64,000 bases of DNA from JACDAN01 sp963721345 (GCA_963721345.1 CAVRIT010000001.1:2108001-2172000); one strand, 5' to 3'. Shown: positions 44,101-54,800, counted from the stretch's first letter. Notes: generated by a model not told the origin, from the sequence alone. Made by a program: numbers and translations.

Positions 44101-44535
44101 GGCCGTTACGGCTGGGACGTCGCCGCGGGGTGCTGGTACGTCGTCGTCTCGAAGACGGGCTACCACACGCTGACGAGCCCGGTCGTGGGCGTACCGCCGG
44201 CGGTCACCGACCTCGACCTGACGCTGCAGCCTGTCGCTGCTCCACAGCCGCCGGCACCACAGCCGCCGGCCCCGCAGCCTCCCGCACCACAACCGCCGGC
44301 GCCGCAGCCTCCGGCGCCTCAGCCTCCGACTCCGCAGCCGAAGCCGAAGCCGAAGCCGAAGGCGGCGCCGAAGAAGTTCGCGGTCTGCCACAACAGCCGG
44401 ACGAAGAAGCTGACGAAGAAGCAGATCGCGACGCTGCGCAAGCAGATCGCGAAGGCGAACAAGAAGAAGAGCGCCAAGAAGAAGCAGACGCTGAAGATGG
44501 GCGCCTGCAAGAAGAAGCCGGCGAAGAAGCGCTGA
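41172..44535 (+). CDS. Secreted DUF11-repeat exoprotein with Lys-rich two-Cys tail, interrupted by one frameshift
   Basis: About 1,120 residues when restored, from ATG 41172 behind GGGGGAAGG. Order: signal peptide (WGVLTLLVGVMVVGGVTGA); a thrombospondin type 3-like calcium motif (GDRDGDTVADASDNCPFDYN); five DUF11 domains (about 41690-43510) with recurring VTDVLPAG and NTASV segments; a carboxypeptidase-regulatory-like segment; seven APQPP units; a PKPKPKPK stretch; and a tail with AVCHNSRTKKLTKK and MGACKKK. One extra base at about 43810 changes the frame; removing it gives PAEPEAIENEIGQIVLYDP. DUF11 domains build surface fibres in many bacteria. Probably a wall-associated or matrix protein. 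Confidence 0.82.
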
Positions 44536-44550
44536 ACTAGGCTGACCCGG

Positions 44551-45783
44551 ATGCGCCGGGTCGTGATCACGGGGATGGGGACCGTCAGCCCGATCGGGCT
44601 CGACACCCCGTCCACGTGGCGCGCGGCGCTCGCCGGGGAGAGCGGCATCGACTTCATCCAGTCGTTCGACGCGAGCGGCTTTCCGGTGCGCGTCGCCGCC
44701 GAGGTCAAGGACTTCGAGACGCCCGATCTCGTCTCGCCGAAGGAGGCGCGGCGGCTCGACCGCAACGTCCTGCTCGCGCTTGCTGCCGGCAAGGAGGCGC
44801 TCGACGACTCCGGGCTCGACTCGCACTACGAGCCGGAGCGGGTCGGGATCACTTTCGGGTCGGCGATCGGCGGGTTCCTCGGGATCATGCAGCAGCACGA
44901 GGTGCTGCAGGAGCGCGGGCCCGACCGCGTCTCGCCGCATTTCCTGCCCAGCGTGCTCGTGGATTCGGCGAGCGGGCAGCTCGCGATCTCACTCGGGTTG
45001 AAGGGGCCGAACTACGCGCCGGTGTCCGCGTGCGCTACGGGCTCACATGCGGTCGGCGAGGGGGCCGAGCTGATCCGTCGCGGCGACGCAGACGCGATGC
45101 TCGCGGGCGGGACCGAAGCCTGCATGCATCCGCTGATCCTCGCCGGGTTCTGCGCGATGCGAGGGCTGGCGGCGGAGGAGGAGCACCCGCCGCGCGCGTC
45201 GCGTCCGTTCGACGCGACCCGCGCGGGGTTCGTGATCGGAGAGGGGGCCGGAGCACTCGTGCTGGAGGAGCTCGAGGCTGCGAGGGCCCGCGGCGCGACG
45301 ATCTATGCGGAGGTGCTCGGCTACGGCACCTCGAACGACGCGTACCACATGGCCGCGCCGGAGCCGGAGGCGACGGGAGTCGCGCTGATGATGCGCTCCG
45401 CGCTCGAGCGGGCCGGCGTCGAGCCGGAGCGGGTCGGCTACATCAACGCGCACGGGACGTCCACGCCGCTCGGGGACGCCGCCGAGACCAAGGCGATCAA
45501 GGACGTCTTCGGCGACCACGCGTACGAGCTGGCGGTCTCCTCGACGAAGTCGATGATGGGCCACTGCTTCGGCGCGGCGGGGGCGATCGAGGCGCAGATG
45601 GCGACGCTCGCCGTCCACCACGGGAAGCTGCCGCCGACGATCAACTACGAGCACCCGGATCCCGCCTGCGACCTCGACTACGTGCCGAACGAGGCGCGCG
45701 AAGCGGAGGTGGATGTTGCGCTCTCGAACGCGATGGGCCTCGGCGGCCACAACGCGTGCGTGTTGATAGGCCGCGTGGACTAG
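44551..45783 (+). CDS. fabF: Beta-ketoacyl-ACP synthase II-like condensing enzyme
   Basis: 410 residues. The catalytic triad is intact: Cys in VSACATGSHAVG, His in YINAHGTSTPLGD and His in SMMGHCFGAAGAIEA. The N-terminus RRVVITGMGTVSPIG and the C-terminus SNAMGLGGHNACVLIG match FabF closely, and the length is normal. It elongates malonyl-ACP-linked acyl chains in fatty-acid synthesis or, in other contexts, specialised lipids. No other fab gene is nearby. It starts 15 bp after an exoprotein gene and ends 4 bp before a copy of the 18-bp palindrome, so it may be a paralogue rather than the housekeeping enzyme. Confidence 0.9.
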   Translation: MRRVVITGMGTVSPIGLDTPSTWRAALAGESGIDFIQSFDASGFPVRVAAEVKDFETPDLVSPKEARRLDRNVLLALAAGKEALDDSGLDSHYEPERVGITFGSAIGGFLGIMQQHEVLQERGPDRVSPHFLPSVLVDSASGQLAISLGLKGPNYAPVSACATGSHAVGEGAELIRRGDADAMLAGGTEACMHPLILAGFCAMRGLAAEEEHPPRASRPFDATRAGFVIGEGAGALVLEELEAARARGATIYAEVLGYGTSNDAYHMAAPEPEATGVALMMRSALERAGVEPERVGYINAHGTSTPLGDAAETKAIKDVFGDHAYELAVSSTKSMMGHCFGAAGAIEAQMATLAVHHGKLPPTINYEHPDPACDLDYVPNEAREAEVDVALSNAMGLGGHNACVLIGRVD

Positions 45784-45787
45784 TCCG

Positions 45788-45805
45788 ATAGGCCGTTCGG
45801 CCTAT
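45788..45805. promoter_or_regulatory. 18-bp palindrome, site 5 (proximal to giant RTX gene)
   Basis: ATAGGCCGTTCGGCCTAT, a palindrome except for its TT centre, running directly into TTGAAG (45805-45810), a possible -35. It lies 54 bp before the GTG at 45860. No second copy is seen 73-74 bp upstream, where the FabF coding region lies. Confidence 0.65.
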
Positions 45806-45859
45806 TGAAGCCCAGTACCGATCGTGACAAGCTGAGTTAGGTACCTGGAGGGGGACTGA

Positions 45860-48800
45860 GTGCGGCATCCATTGAGGTGGGGTCTTGTATTTGCGCTGGC
45901 GTTGGCCTGGGCCTCGCCCGCGCTTGCGTCGACTGTCGGGAAGTCGGGTTCGACACTCACCTACACCGCGGCTCCTACCGAAAACAACACGCTGACGATC
46001 ACGGACGACGGCGACTTCTATGTCTTTGGCGAGGGCGCAGGAGTCACGGTCAGCGTTGTCGCGGGAAGCGGCTGCATCTCCTTCGGCGCGAACACTGCGA
46101 AGTGCCCCAAGACGGGGATCACCGCGTTCAACATCGACGTCAAGGAGGGCACGAACTCGGTCACCCTCAGCGTTCCGCTTCCGGCGATCTTCACGGGCAC
46201 GACCGGTAACGACGACTTCACCGGCAACTCCGGAGCCGACACGTTCACGATGGGTGCCGGCACGAACGAGGCGTCCGGCGCCGGTGGGAACGACGTCTTC
46301 AACTCGAACACCGGCGCTGACACCATCATCGGCGGTACCGGCGACGACGTCTTCAAGCAGGGAAGCTCGGCCGACGGCGCGGACGTCATCAGCGGGAACA
46401 ACGGCACGGACACGGTCGAGTACAACCTGCGCACGGCTGCCCTCACGATCGTCCAGGACGACAACGCCGGCGACGGGGCGACGGGGGAGAACGACAAGGT
46501 CAACGACGACATCGAGATCATCCGGTCGGGCTCCGGCGCCGACTCGCTGACCGGCGACGCCTGTGACAGCGTCATCTACGGCGGGGCGGGCAACGACACG
46601 CTGAACGGGTCGATCGCAAGTCTCAAGTCCTGTTTTGGCGGCGGGTCTCGCTTGTTCACGGATAACGACACTCTCTTCGGCGAGGGCGGCAACGACACGC
46701 TCAACGGGGGCGGCGACGACGACACGCTCGACGGGGGGTCCGAGAACGACACGCTCAACGGGGGAAGCGGAGACGACGGCCTCACGGGCGGACTGGGGGC
46801 GGACGTCCTCAACGGACTCGGAAGCAGCGGGACGGACACCGGGACCGACACGGCGTTCTTCTCCGCGGCCGGCACCGTGACGATCGACGGCGTCGCGAAC
46901 GACACAGCCCAGGGCGACAACGTGATGACGGACGTGGAGAACCTGACGCTGGTCGGATCCGCGAACGCAACGTTCATCGGGAACGCGGACGCGAACGTCC
47001 TCACCGGCGGCAGCGGGAACGACGAGCTCCACGGCGGCAACGGGATCGACGTCCTGAACGGCGGCGACGGCAACGACACGCTCGACGGCGGCGAGACGGA
47101 CGATGACACCATGAACGGCGGGCCCGGCACCGATATCGCGTCGTACCTGGGTCGCGACCAGCGGATCACGGCCACGCTCGACGGCATTCGCAACGACGGG
47201 GGCGGCAGTGAGAACGACCTGATCGCGGCTGATGTCGAGGGGCTCGTCGGCGGCGACTTCGCCCTTCCGCCGTCGTTTCCGGACGGCGGCGACGTGCTGA
47301 CCGGCAACGACGGGCCGAACTACATCGACGGCACGCGCGGCAACGACGTCATCGACGGCCGCGGTGGCGACGACACGCTCCGCGGCGGCGCGACCGACGT
47401 CGACGAGGACGGGGACATCGACGAGGACATCATCCGCGGTGGATCGGGCAACGACTCGATCAACGGCGACGACGGGAAGGACGACGTCTACGGCGGCCCC
47501 GGGAACGACAACATCGGCGACAGTGGTGGCTTCTTCAACTCGTACGACAGCCACGACACGCTCAGGGGCGAGGACGGGGACGACGTCATCGACGGCGGCT
47601 GGGACCAAGACCTCATCACAGGCGGTCCGGGTGCCGACGCGTTCCTCGACGGAGACGACAACAGCGACGACTTCAGCGGTGGTGACGGAAACGACTCGTG
47701 GCTCCGGAGTCGGCTCTGGAACTGCGATCCGCTCCCGTGCACGGGAATCGAGGTCTCGCTTGACAACGCCAGCAACGACGGGCCCGACGGAGAGGACTTC
47801 GTCAGGTCCGATATCGAGAACGTCAGGATCGTCGCGAACGCAGGGGAGTGGAGCAACGACACGATCCGCGGGAGCGACTCCGCCAACGTCCTGATCGGCG
47901 GAGGCGGAGCAGACACCATCACAGGCAAAGACGGCGCGGACGTGATCGACGCCAGGTCCACCGATGCGCCGGCCGGCGCGACCCTCGACGGCGAGGAGGG
48001 CGCGGACACGATCTACGGCGGGAACGGGCCGGACACGATCAGCGGTGGAACGAACGACGACACGATCGACGGCGGGCTCGGAGGCGACAGCATCAGCGGC
48101 GGGCCGCACATTTCGCCGTTCGCCTTCGGTATCGGCGACACGCTGACCTATGCCGGACGTACGGCCGGCGTCACGGTGACCATCGACGGGGTCGCGAACG
48201 ACGGTGTCTCGGGCGAGGGCGACAATGTCCAGACGGACCTCGAGAACGTCGTCGGCACGCCTGGAAACGACGTGATCCGGGGCAGCTCGGCCAACGTTCT
48301 GAGCGACTTCGACGGCGGGAGCGGTAACGACATCCTCGACGGCGGCCCCGGTCGCGATCTGCTCGACGGCGGGCCTGGCACGGACACCGCGGACTACTCC
48401 ACAAGGACCGTGCCCGTGAACGTCAACCTCGCCGTTCCGAACGGCGACGGAGCGGTCGGCGAGAACGACGACACAGTCGCGTTCGAAAACCTCAACGGAG
48501 GTTCGGCCGGAGACACCCTCACGGGCAACGACGCAGCGAACGTCATCCTCGGCGGTGCGGGCGCCGACGTCCTCGCCGGTGGGGTCGGAAACGACACCCT
48601 CGAGGGTGGTTCAGGCGGCGACGTGATGAACGGGGGCGACGGTGTCGACCTCGCGGACTACTCGGCCCGGACGGCGGCCGTGACTGCCGACCTCGACGGC
48701 GATACCGACGACGGGGTAGCGGGCGAGGGAGATCGCCTGGGTGCCGACGTCGAGAACATCACGGGCGGCTCGGGGAACGACGTGCTGACTGGCAACGCGA

Positions 48801-51085
48801 GCGCGAACCGACTCACCGGCAACGCCGGGAACAACACGTTCGTCGGCGGGCCCGGGAACGACATCCTGCAAGGCGGCGACGGCAACGACCGGCTCGTTGG
48901 GGGGCCCGTCGCCGACGGCGCCGACACGTTCAACGCGGGCCTCGGCGTGGACGAGGCCGACTACTCGATACGCGCGAACGGCGTGACGATCAATCTCACA
49001 GCGTTCGGCGCCGCCGACGGCGAGGCGGCCGAGCAGGATTCGCTCTCCAACGACATCGAGACGCTGAAGGGCGGGCTCGGCGACGACATCCTTACGGGCG
49101 GTGCCCAGACGGTTCACACGATCCTGGGCTCGAGCGGCGCGGACCAGTTGACGGGAGGGACGGGCAACGACCTCCTGGTCGGCGGGCCCGCCGGCGATCG
49201 ATTCACGTCGGGCGGCGGTCAGGACCGGGTCGACTACACCGATCGCTTGGAGCCGCTGACCATCGATCAGGACGGCGTCGCCGACGACGGCGCGTTCCTG
49301 GAGGGCGACAACGTGCTCGGCGACATCACGCTCGTGTACGGCGGCTCCGGCGACGACCGGATCACCGGCGGCGCGACGCCGAACATCCTTGCGGGAGGGC
49401 CCGGCAGCGACCGGCTGAACGGCGCCGGTGCGAACGACACGCTCCGCGGCGACGCCGGGAACGACGTCCTCGAAGCCGACGCCAACAAGGACGACCTCGT
49501 CGGCGGACCCGGAACCGACACGGCGGACTACTCCGCGCGGACCGGCTCGCTCGTGATCACGCTCGACAACGTCGATAACGACGGCGATCCGACCTTCCCG
49601 CCGGCGGGCGAGAACGACAACGTCTTGAACGACGTCGAGAACGTGCTCGCAGGCTCGGGGAACGACTCGATCACAGGCAGCGACTCGGCAAACCTCTTCC
49701 GGGGCGGTCCGGGCAGCGACACCCTCAGGGGCATGGCCGGCGACGACATCCTGCACAGCCGCGACGGCGCCGTCGACACCCTCGTCGACTGTGGCGCCGG
49801 AGACGCCGATGTCCATGCGGCCGACGCGGCTGACCCGGCGGGCACCGGTTGCGAGGCGCGGCAGGACGCGGTCTTCAGCCCGCCCGTGAACACGGAAGCC
49901 CCGGAGTTGTTCGGAACGCCTGAGATCGGCCAGCTGTACACGGCGACCGCGGGGACCTTCACCGGCGTCGAGCCGATCACGTACGAGTTCCAATGGCTTC
50001 GGTGTGATCCGGGGTGTGTCGAGATCCAGGGGGCGACCGGGCAGTCCTACGTCGCGGCGGCTCCCGATCTGAGCAAGACCCTGGCAGTGCGAGTCAGAGC
50101 GTCGAACGAGGACGGAGCTGCTGCGGCTCTCTCCGCCGAAAGTGACGCGATCGCGCTTGGTCCACCGCCGGAGCTGGCACTGATGGACGTGGCGACTCTC
50201 GAAGGAGACGACGGCACGACGACGGCCGTCTTCACGGCGACGCTCTCACGCGCACACATGACGCCGGTGACCGTGGATTGGGAAACGTCGGACGGTACGG
50301 CGACCGCGGGCGCGGACTACACGGCCGCGAACGGGACGGTGACATTCTCACCGGGTGACACCGTCAAGACGGTTGCCGTCGAGGTGATCGGCGACCATCT
50401 CGACGAGAGCGACGAAACCATCCTCCTCGAGCTAGGCAACGAGGAGAATGCGTCGCTGCCGGACACGCAGGCGGTCGGGACGATCACCGACGACGACACA
50501 GCTCCTGCGGCCGCAGTTGGCGGCACAACCGGAATCGATCAGACCGCGGCGACGCTCAACGGCACCGTCACCCCGAACGGCAAGGACACGAGCTACCACT
50601 GGGAGTACGGCCCGACGGTTGCCTACGGCTCGAGCTCCGACGTCGTGGACCTGGCGCCCGACGCCGGCGCGACGGCCGTCTCGTTGCCGATCGCGGGTCT
50701 CACGCCTGGAACGCAGTACTTCTTCCGGCTCGTCGCCACGAGCCTTGCCGGGATCTCGGAGAGCACGGGCTCGTTGACGACGGCCTCCACTCCGCCTCCG
50801 CCTCCACCACCTCCACCTCCACCTCCGCCTCCGCCTCCGCCTCCGCCTCCTGGCGATCCGACGCCGCCGCCTCCTCCGACCGACCCGCCTCCTCCGCCCG
50901 CGCCGAAGCCGAAGCCGAAGCCGAAGGTGGTCAAGAAGTACACGGTCTGCCACGCCGGCCGGACGAAGAAGCTCACGAAGGCACAGTTGACCGCGCTGCG
51001 CAAGCAGATCGCGAAATCGAAGAAGCGCCCGAAGCCGAAGCTGACGATGGGCGCTTGCAAGAAGAAGCCGAAGAAAAAGCGCTAG
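45860..51085 (+). CDS. Giant secreted RTX / Calx-beta exoprotein with Lys-rich two-Cys tail
   Basis: 1,741 residues from GTG 45860 with GGAGGGGG 5 bp before. Signal peptide WGLVFALALAWASPALAS. Residues about 114-1330 are hemolysin-type calcium-binding repeats (GGSGNDEL, GGDGNDTLDGG and relatives) in blocks separated by YSARTAAVT-type inserts, a known serralysin-like pattern. Then come an Ig-like domain, a Calx-beta domain (about 1437-1547: TVDWETSDGTATAGADYTA), an Fn3-like domain, a Pro linker, PKPKPKPK and the tail with TVCHAGRTKKLTKAQ and MGACKKK. It binds calcium outside the cell and is probably structural or adhesive. The tail matches that of the DUF11 protein 6 kb upstream. It is preceded by one palindrome. 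Confidence 0.88.
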   Translation: MRHPLRWGLVFALALAWASPALASTVGKSGSTLTYTAAPTENNTLTITDDGDFYVFGEGAGVTVSVVAGSGCISFGANTAKCPKTGITAFNIDVKEGTNSVTLSVPLPAIFTGTTGNDDFTGNSGADTFTMGAGTNEASGAGGNDVFNSNTGADTIIGGTGDDVFKQGSSADGADVISGNNGTDTVEYNLRTAALTIVQDDNAGDGATGENDKVNDDIEIIRSGSGADSLTGDACDSVIYGGAGNDTLNGSIASLKSCFGGGSRLFTDNDTLFGEGGNDTLNGGGDDDTLDGGSENDTLNGGSGDDGLTGGLGADVLNGLGSSGTDTGTDTAFFSAAGTVTIDGVANDTAQGDNVMTDVENLTLVGSANATFIGNADANVLTGGSGNDELHGGNGIDVLNGGDGNDTLDGGETDDDTMNGGPGTDIASYLGRDQRITATLDGIRNDGGGSENDLIAADVEGLVGGDFALPPSFPDGGDVLTGNDGPNYIDGTRGNDVIDGRGGDDTLRGGATDVDEDGDIDEDIIRGGSGNDSINGDDGKDDVYGGPGNDNIGDSGGFFNSYDSHDTLRGEDGDDVIDGGWDQDLITGGPGADAFLDGDDNSDDFSGGDGNDSWLRSRLWNCDPLPCTGIEVSLDNASNDGPDGEDFVRSDIENVRIVANAGEWSNDTIRGSDSANVLIGGGGADTITGKDGADVIDARSTDAPAGATLDGEEGADTIYGGNGPDTISGGTNDDTIDGGLGGDSISGGPHISPFAFGIGDTLTYAGRTAGVTVTIDGVANDGVSGEGDNVQTDLENVVGTPGNDVIRGSSANVLSDFDGGSGNDILDGGPGRDLLDGGPGTDTADYSTRTVPVNVNLAVPNGDGAVGENDDTVAFENLNGGSAGDTLTGNDAANVILGGAGADVLAGGVGNDTLEGGSGGDVMNGGDGVDLADYSARTAAVTADLDGDTDDGVAGEGDRLGADVENITGGSGNDVLTGNASANRLTGNAGNNTFVGGPGNDILQGGDGNDRLVGGPVADGADTFNAGLGVDEADYSIRANGVTINLTAFGAADGEAAEQDSLSNDIETLKGGLGDDILTGGAQTVHTILGSSGADQLTGGTGNDLLVGGPAGDRFTSGGGQDRVDYTDRLEPLTIDQDGVADDGAFLEGDNVLGDITLVYGGSGDDRITGGATPNILAGGPGSDRLNGAGANDTLRGDAGNDVLEADANKDDLVGGPGTDTADYSARTGSLVITLDNVDNDGDPTFPPAGENDNVLNDVENVLAGSGNDSITGSDSANLFRGGPGSDTLRGMAGDDILHSRDGAVDTLVDCGAGDADVHAADAADPAGTGCEARQDAVFSPPVNTEAPELFGTPEIGQLYTATAGTFTGVEPITYEFQWLRCDPGCVEIQGATGQSYVAAAPDLSKTLAVRVRASNEDGAAAALSAESDAIALGPPPELALMDVATLEGDDGTTTAVFTATLSRAHMTPVTVDWETSDGTATAGADYTAANGTVTFSPGDTVKTVAVEVIGDHLDESDETILLELGNEENASLPDTQAVGTITDDDTAPAAAVGGTTGIDQTAATLNGTVTPNGKDTSYHWEYGPTVAYGSSSDVVDLAPDAGATAVSLPIAGLTPGTQYFFRLVATSLAGISESTGSLTTASTPPPPPPPPPPPPPPPPPPPPGDPTPPPPPTDPPPPPAPKPKPKPKVVKKYTVCHAGRTKKLTKAQLTALRKQIAKSKKRPKPKLTMGACKKKPKKKR

Positions 51086-51102
51086 CCCCGTAGGCTGCGC
51101 TC

Positions 51103-51741
51103 GTGGCCTTCATCGTCAACGAGGACGTCGAGCGCTACGCGCTCGAGCACTCCACCCCCGACCCCGACTTCTTCCGCCGGCTCGAGGAGGAGACCCGCGC
51201 CACGACCACCGCGCCGCAGATGATGGTCGGGCCGCTGGAGGGGCAGTTCCTCGGGTGGCTCGTGCGGCTCTCCCAAGCGGAGAACGTCCTCGAGATCGGG
51301 ACGTTCACCGGCTACTCGTCGATCTCGATCGCGCTCGCGCTGCCCGACGGCGGCCGGATCACGACGCTCGACATGAACGAGGAGACGACGGCGGTCGCGC
51401 GCCGCTACGCCGAGGAGGCCGGCGTCGCCGAGCGGATCGACTACCGCGTCGGGCCGGCGCTCGACGAGCTCCAGCAGCTCGACGGCCCGTGGGATCTCGT
51501 CTTCATCGACGCGGACAAGGAGAGCTACGTCGACTACTACGAGAACGTGCTGCCGAAGCTCTCGGAGCGCGGCTTCATCGTCGCCGACAACGTCCTCTGG
51601 TCGGGTCGCGTGGTCGAGGACGGCGGCGAGGAGAGCACGCAGGCGATCAAGCGCTTCAACGATCACGTCGCCGCGGACGGCCGCGTCGAGTGCCTGATGC
51701 TCACCGTTCGCGACGGAATGACGCTGATCAGGCGTATCTGA
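51103..51741 (+). CDS. O-methyltransferase (caffeoyl-CoA OMT family)
   Basis: 212 residues from GTG 51103. NVLEIGTFTGYSSISIALAL is the SAM-binding motif I, ITTLDMNEE motif II, DLVFIDADKESYVDYYE the metal-binding Asp region and FIVADNVLWSGRVVE the following metal ligands. The protein matches the divalent-cation-dependent family of catechol/caffeoyl-CoA O-methyltransferases. The natural substrate is unknown. It sits 17 bp after the giant RTX gene and 59 bp before the M6 protease gene, but no link with either is obvious. Confidence 0.9.
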   Translation: MAFIVNEDVERYALEHSTPDPDFFRRLEEETRATTTAPQMMVGPLEGQFLGWLVRLSQAENVLEIGTFTGYSSISIALALPDGGRITTLDMNEETTAVARRYAEEAGVAERIDYRVGPALDELQQLDGPWDLVFIDADKESYVDYYENVLPKLSERGFIVADNVLWSGRVVEDGGEESTQAIKRFNDHVAADGRVECLMLTVRDGMTLIRRI

Positions 51742-51800
51742 ATCGATAAGTCCCCCGTTTTCCCCGCGTACGTAGGGAATTTGCGGCTACAGGGGGAAAC

Positions 51801-54800
51801 ATGAAGACAGGGAAGCGGTTGTTCGCGCTGGGGCTCGCGAGCCTGGCGCTGGTTGCGTTGCCGACGGCAGGGCCGGCGCTGGCCGATGGGGCCAACGCGC
51901 CGATGGCGGGTGGGTGGACGATCGTGAAATACCCGACCTCGCTCTGCACGGGCCTCGGCACCAAGGGCGCGCAGTACTTCGATCGGATCGACTGCGGCTT
52001 CGGCTACGTCCCGGTCTCCGACACGACCGAGAGCTCCGAGGTCTTCGTGGACTTCCTCGACGAGGCCGGAAACGTGCTGGCGAACGACCAGCAGACCTCC
52101 TGGCGCGACGCGGACAGCGCCTGGGAATTCGACATCCTCCCCGAGTTCGACTGGCCCTCCGACGTCGTCACGATCAGGGTCGCCAAGGTCGACGGCGTCG
52201 AAGGGAACTTCGGCGAGACGACCTTCTTCCTCAACCACCTCGGCGCGTCGGTGACGATCGAAGGCAACCCGGATCCGGGAACCGACATCACGGTGAGCGG
52301 CAAGGTCTTCCAGATGGATCAGATCACGTCGCTCTCGACCGAGGAGACCGGCGTCCCCGCGACGTTCAGCCTGCAGGTGAAGCTCCCCGACGGCTCGACG
52401 CGCGGCCCCTATGGCCCCTACACCGCTGAGGACGACGGCACCTTCGAGGCGACTCTTCCGGCAGCCGCGACGGCCGGTCTCAGCGCCGGCCCCGACACGA
52501 ACTACGCGGTCGGGATCTCAGTCGAGGTCGTGAACGCGGCCTACGACGACGACCTCCTTCGTGGCGAGTGGAGCGCCGACCGGGCGGGCGCCGCGGCGCA
52601 CGTCTTCACCGTCCCGCCGGCGGGCCTCATCCTGGAGAACAGCTTCGTCTCGGCCGTCGGCTGGGTGAAGCCGGGCGAGGGCTACCCGTTCCGCGTCTTC
52701 GTCAAGAACTACGGCGACACGGCCGTCGACGGCGGCACGGTGTCGATTCCCGCTGCCGACGGCATGCGCTTCCTCGCCGCGACCCCGAACGCCGTCGTCA
52801 CCGAGAGTCTCGTCACCTGGACCGTCGGATCGGTGCCGGCCGCGAACGCCGCTGGGCCCGGCATCGCGACGCTCGTCGTCCAGGCGCAGGCGGACTCGCT
52901 CGCGGATGACCCGCAGGTCGTCTGGAAGAACCTCTCGACGACCGCGGAGCGGGGTACTCAAAGCTCGACGAGCCTCGGGCCGAAGGTGATCCCGCCGAAG
53001 AAGACGTTCGACACGGCCCGGTATGGCTATCGGCCGTTCCCGGTCGTGCCGGTCGACTACTTCGAGCGCAAGCACGAGCCCGAGCACACCGGCAAGGCGC
53101 TCTCCGACGTGATCAACTCCCCCGGCGTCGAGGGCTCGACCTTCAACCTCTACAAGGAGATGTCGTTCGGGCAGCTCGCGCCGAACGGCACGGTGCCGTC
53201 GGCCGGCATCGCCACGCGCGGCTTCGGCACGGGCGAGGGCGAGCGGTTCACCGACCCGGCGCCGCAGGGCACCTGCCACGGCGCGACCTACAAGGAGACG
53301 AAGGGCACGCCGGTTTATCCGGAGCGCATCCGCGACGGCTGGTACCAGCTGCCGGGCGACACGCAGTACTACGGCGGTGACCGCTTCGGCTCGGCGCTGC
53401 CGGGCGCGATCGCGGGCGTCGGTCTGCTGATGGACATCGACGCGGCCTGCGGCCCGACCGGCAAGGCCGTCTACGACGCGGCGCACATCGCCGATCCCGA
53501 GATCGACTACTCGGACTACGACACCGACAAGGACGGCGTCGTGGACTTCTTCATGATGGTCTTCGTCGGCGAGGGCGGGCACGGCGCCTCGCAGACGAGC
53601 GCGCCGCCCTACGACAACATCTGGCCCCACTCGTCGAGCCTCGAGTTCTACTACTCGGACGAGGAGACCGGCCTCAAGGGCTACATCTCCGACGACCAGC
53701 TGAAGAACCTCGAAGGGCAGCCGCTCTGGTACACGGACGAGAGTCGTTCGCAGATGACGACGGCGAGCACCGGCGACGACTTGAAGGTGATGGTCCGCGT
53801 CGGCCCGTACAACGTCAATCCGGAGTCGTCGGTCGACAAGGCGAGCGTGATCTCGCACGAGTACGGCCACTCGCTCGGCCTGCCCGACTACTACTCGCTC
53901 GGCTCGCGCGAGACCTACGGCGACTGGAACCTGATGGCGACCGACAAGTCGCACCACATGGACGTGAACGCCAAGCGCGAGCTCGGCTGGGTCGTCCCGG
54001 ACGTGCTCGACTCGAGCCGGACGGTCAGCGGGTGGACGGATTCGAAGGTCGACACCGGCCGGATCGCCTGGCAGCAGCCTGACGGGACGCCGTACACGCT
54101 CACCGGGCCCGGCGTTCACAACGCACAGACCTACATCGCGCAGCTCCCGAAGCGGCTCGTGATCGACCCGGCGAAGGTGCAGGCCGGTGCCTCGCTCGAC
54201 CACGTCTGGTGGTCACAGTCGGGCAACGACTTCGGCTGCGCGCCGCAGAAGGGGCACAACCTCGACGTCTATCTGCCGGAGCTGGCGAGCCTTCCTGCCG
54301 GGACGCCCGTGAAGGTCGAGTTCAAGTCCTACTGGGACATCGAGTGGGACTACGACTACGGCTTCGTGATGACCTCGACGGACGGCGGCGAGACGTACCA
54401 GGCGCACGCGTCGAAGAAGGGCTACACGACCGACAAGTCCTTCAATCCGACCGCGAACAGCTGCCAGGCGCAGTACGGCAACGGCCTGACGGGAACGAGC
54501 GGGTCGTACGCCTCGGGCACGCAGACCGCCGACCGCGCGCTCGGTAGCTACCCGGACGGCGGCTTCCTGGCAGACGAGTTCGACATCACGTCGGCGGCGG
54601 GGAAGGACACCGTCCTGCGGTTCTCCTACGCCACCGACCCGGGTCTTGCGCGGCCGGGCTGGTTCATCGACGACATCAAGGTGACGGCCGGCGACACGGT
54701 CATCTACCAGAGCAACTTCGAGCAGGAGGATCAGCGGCTGTTCAACGGCGGCTGTGCGGCGCATGGCCGGGTCGCGGCGGCGTGTACGGACGGTTGGCAG

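Noticed and set aside
51792..51803. The 12-mer GGGGGAAACATG occurs both at the M6 protease ribosome-binding site/start and inside the hairpin at 62600-62626
   Set aside because: Only two copies, in unrelated contexts (translation start and tRNA terminator stem); probably coincidence.
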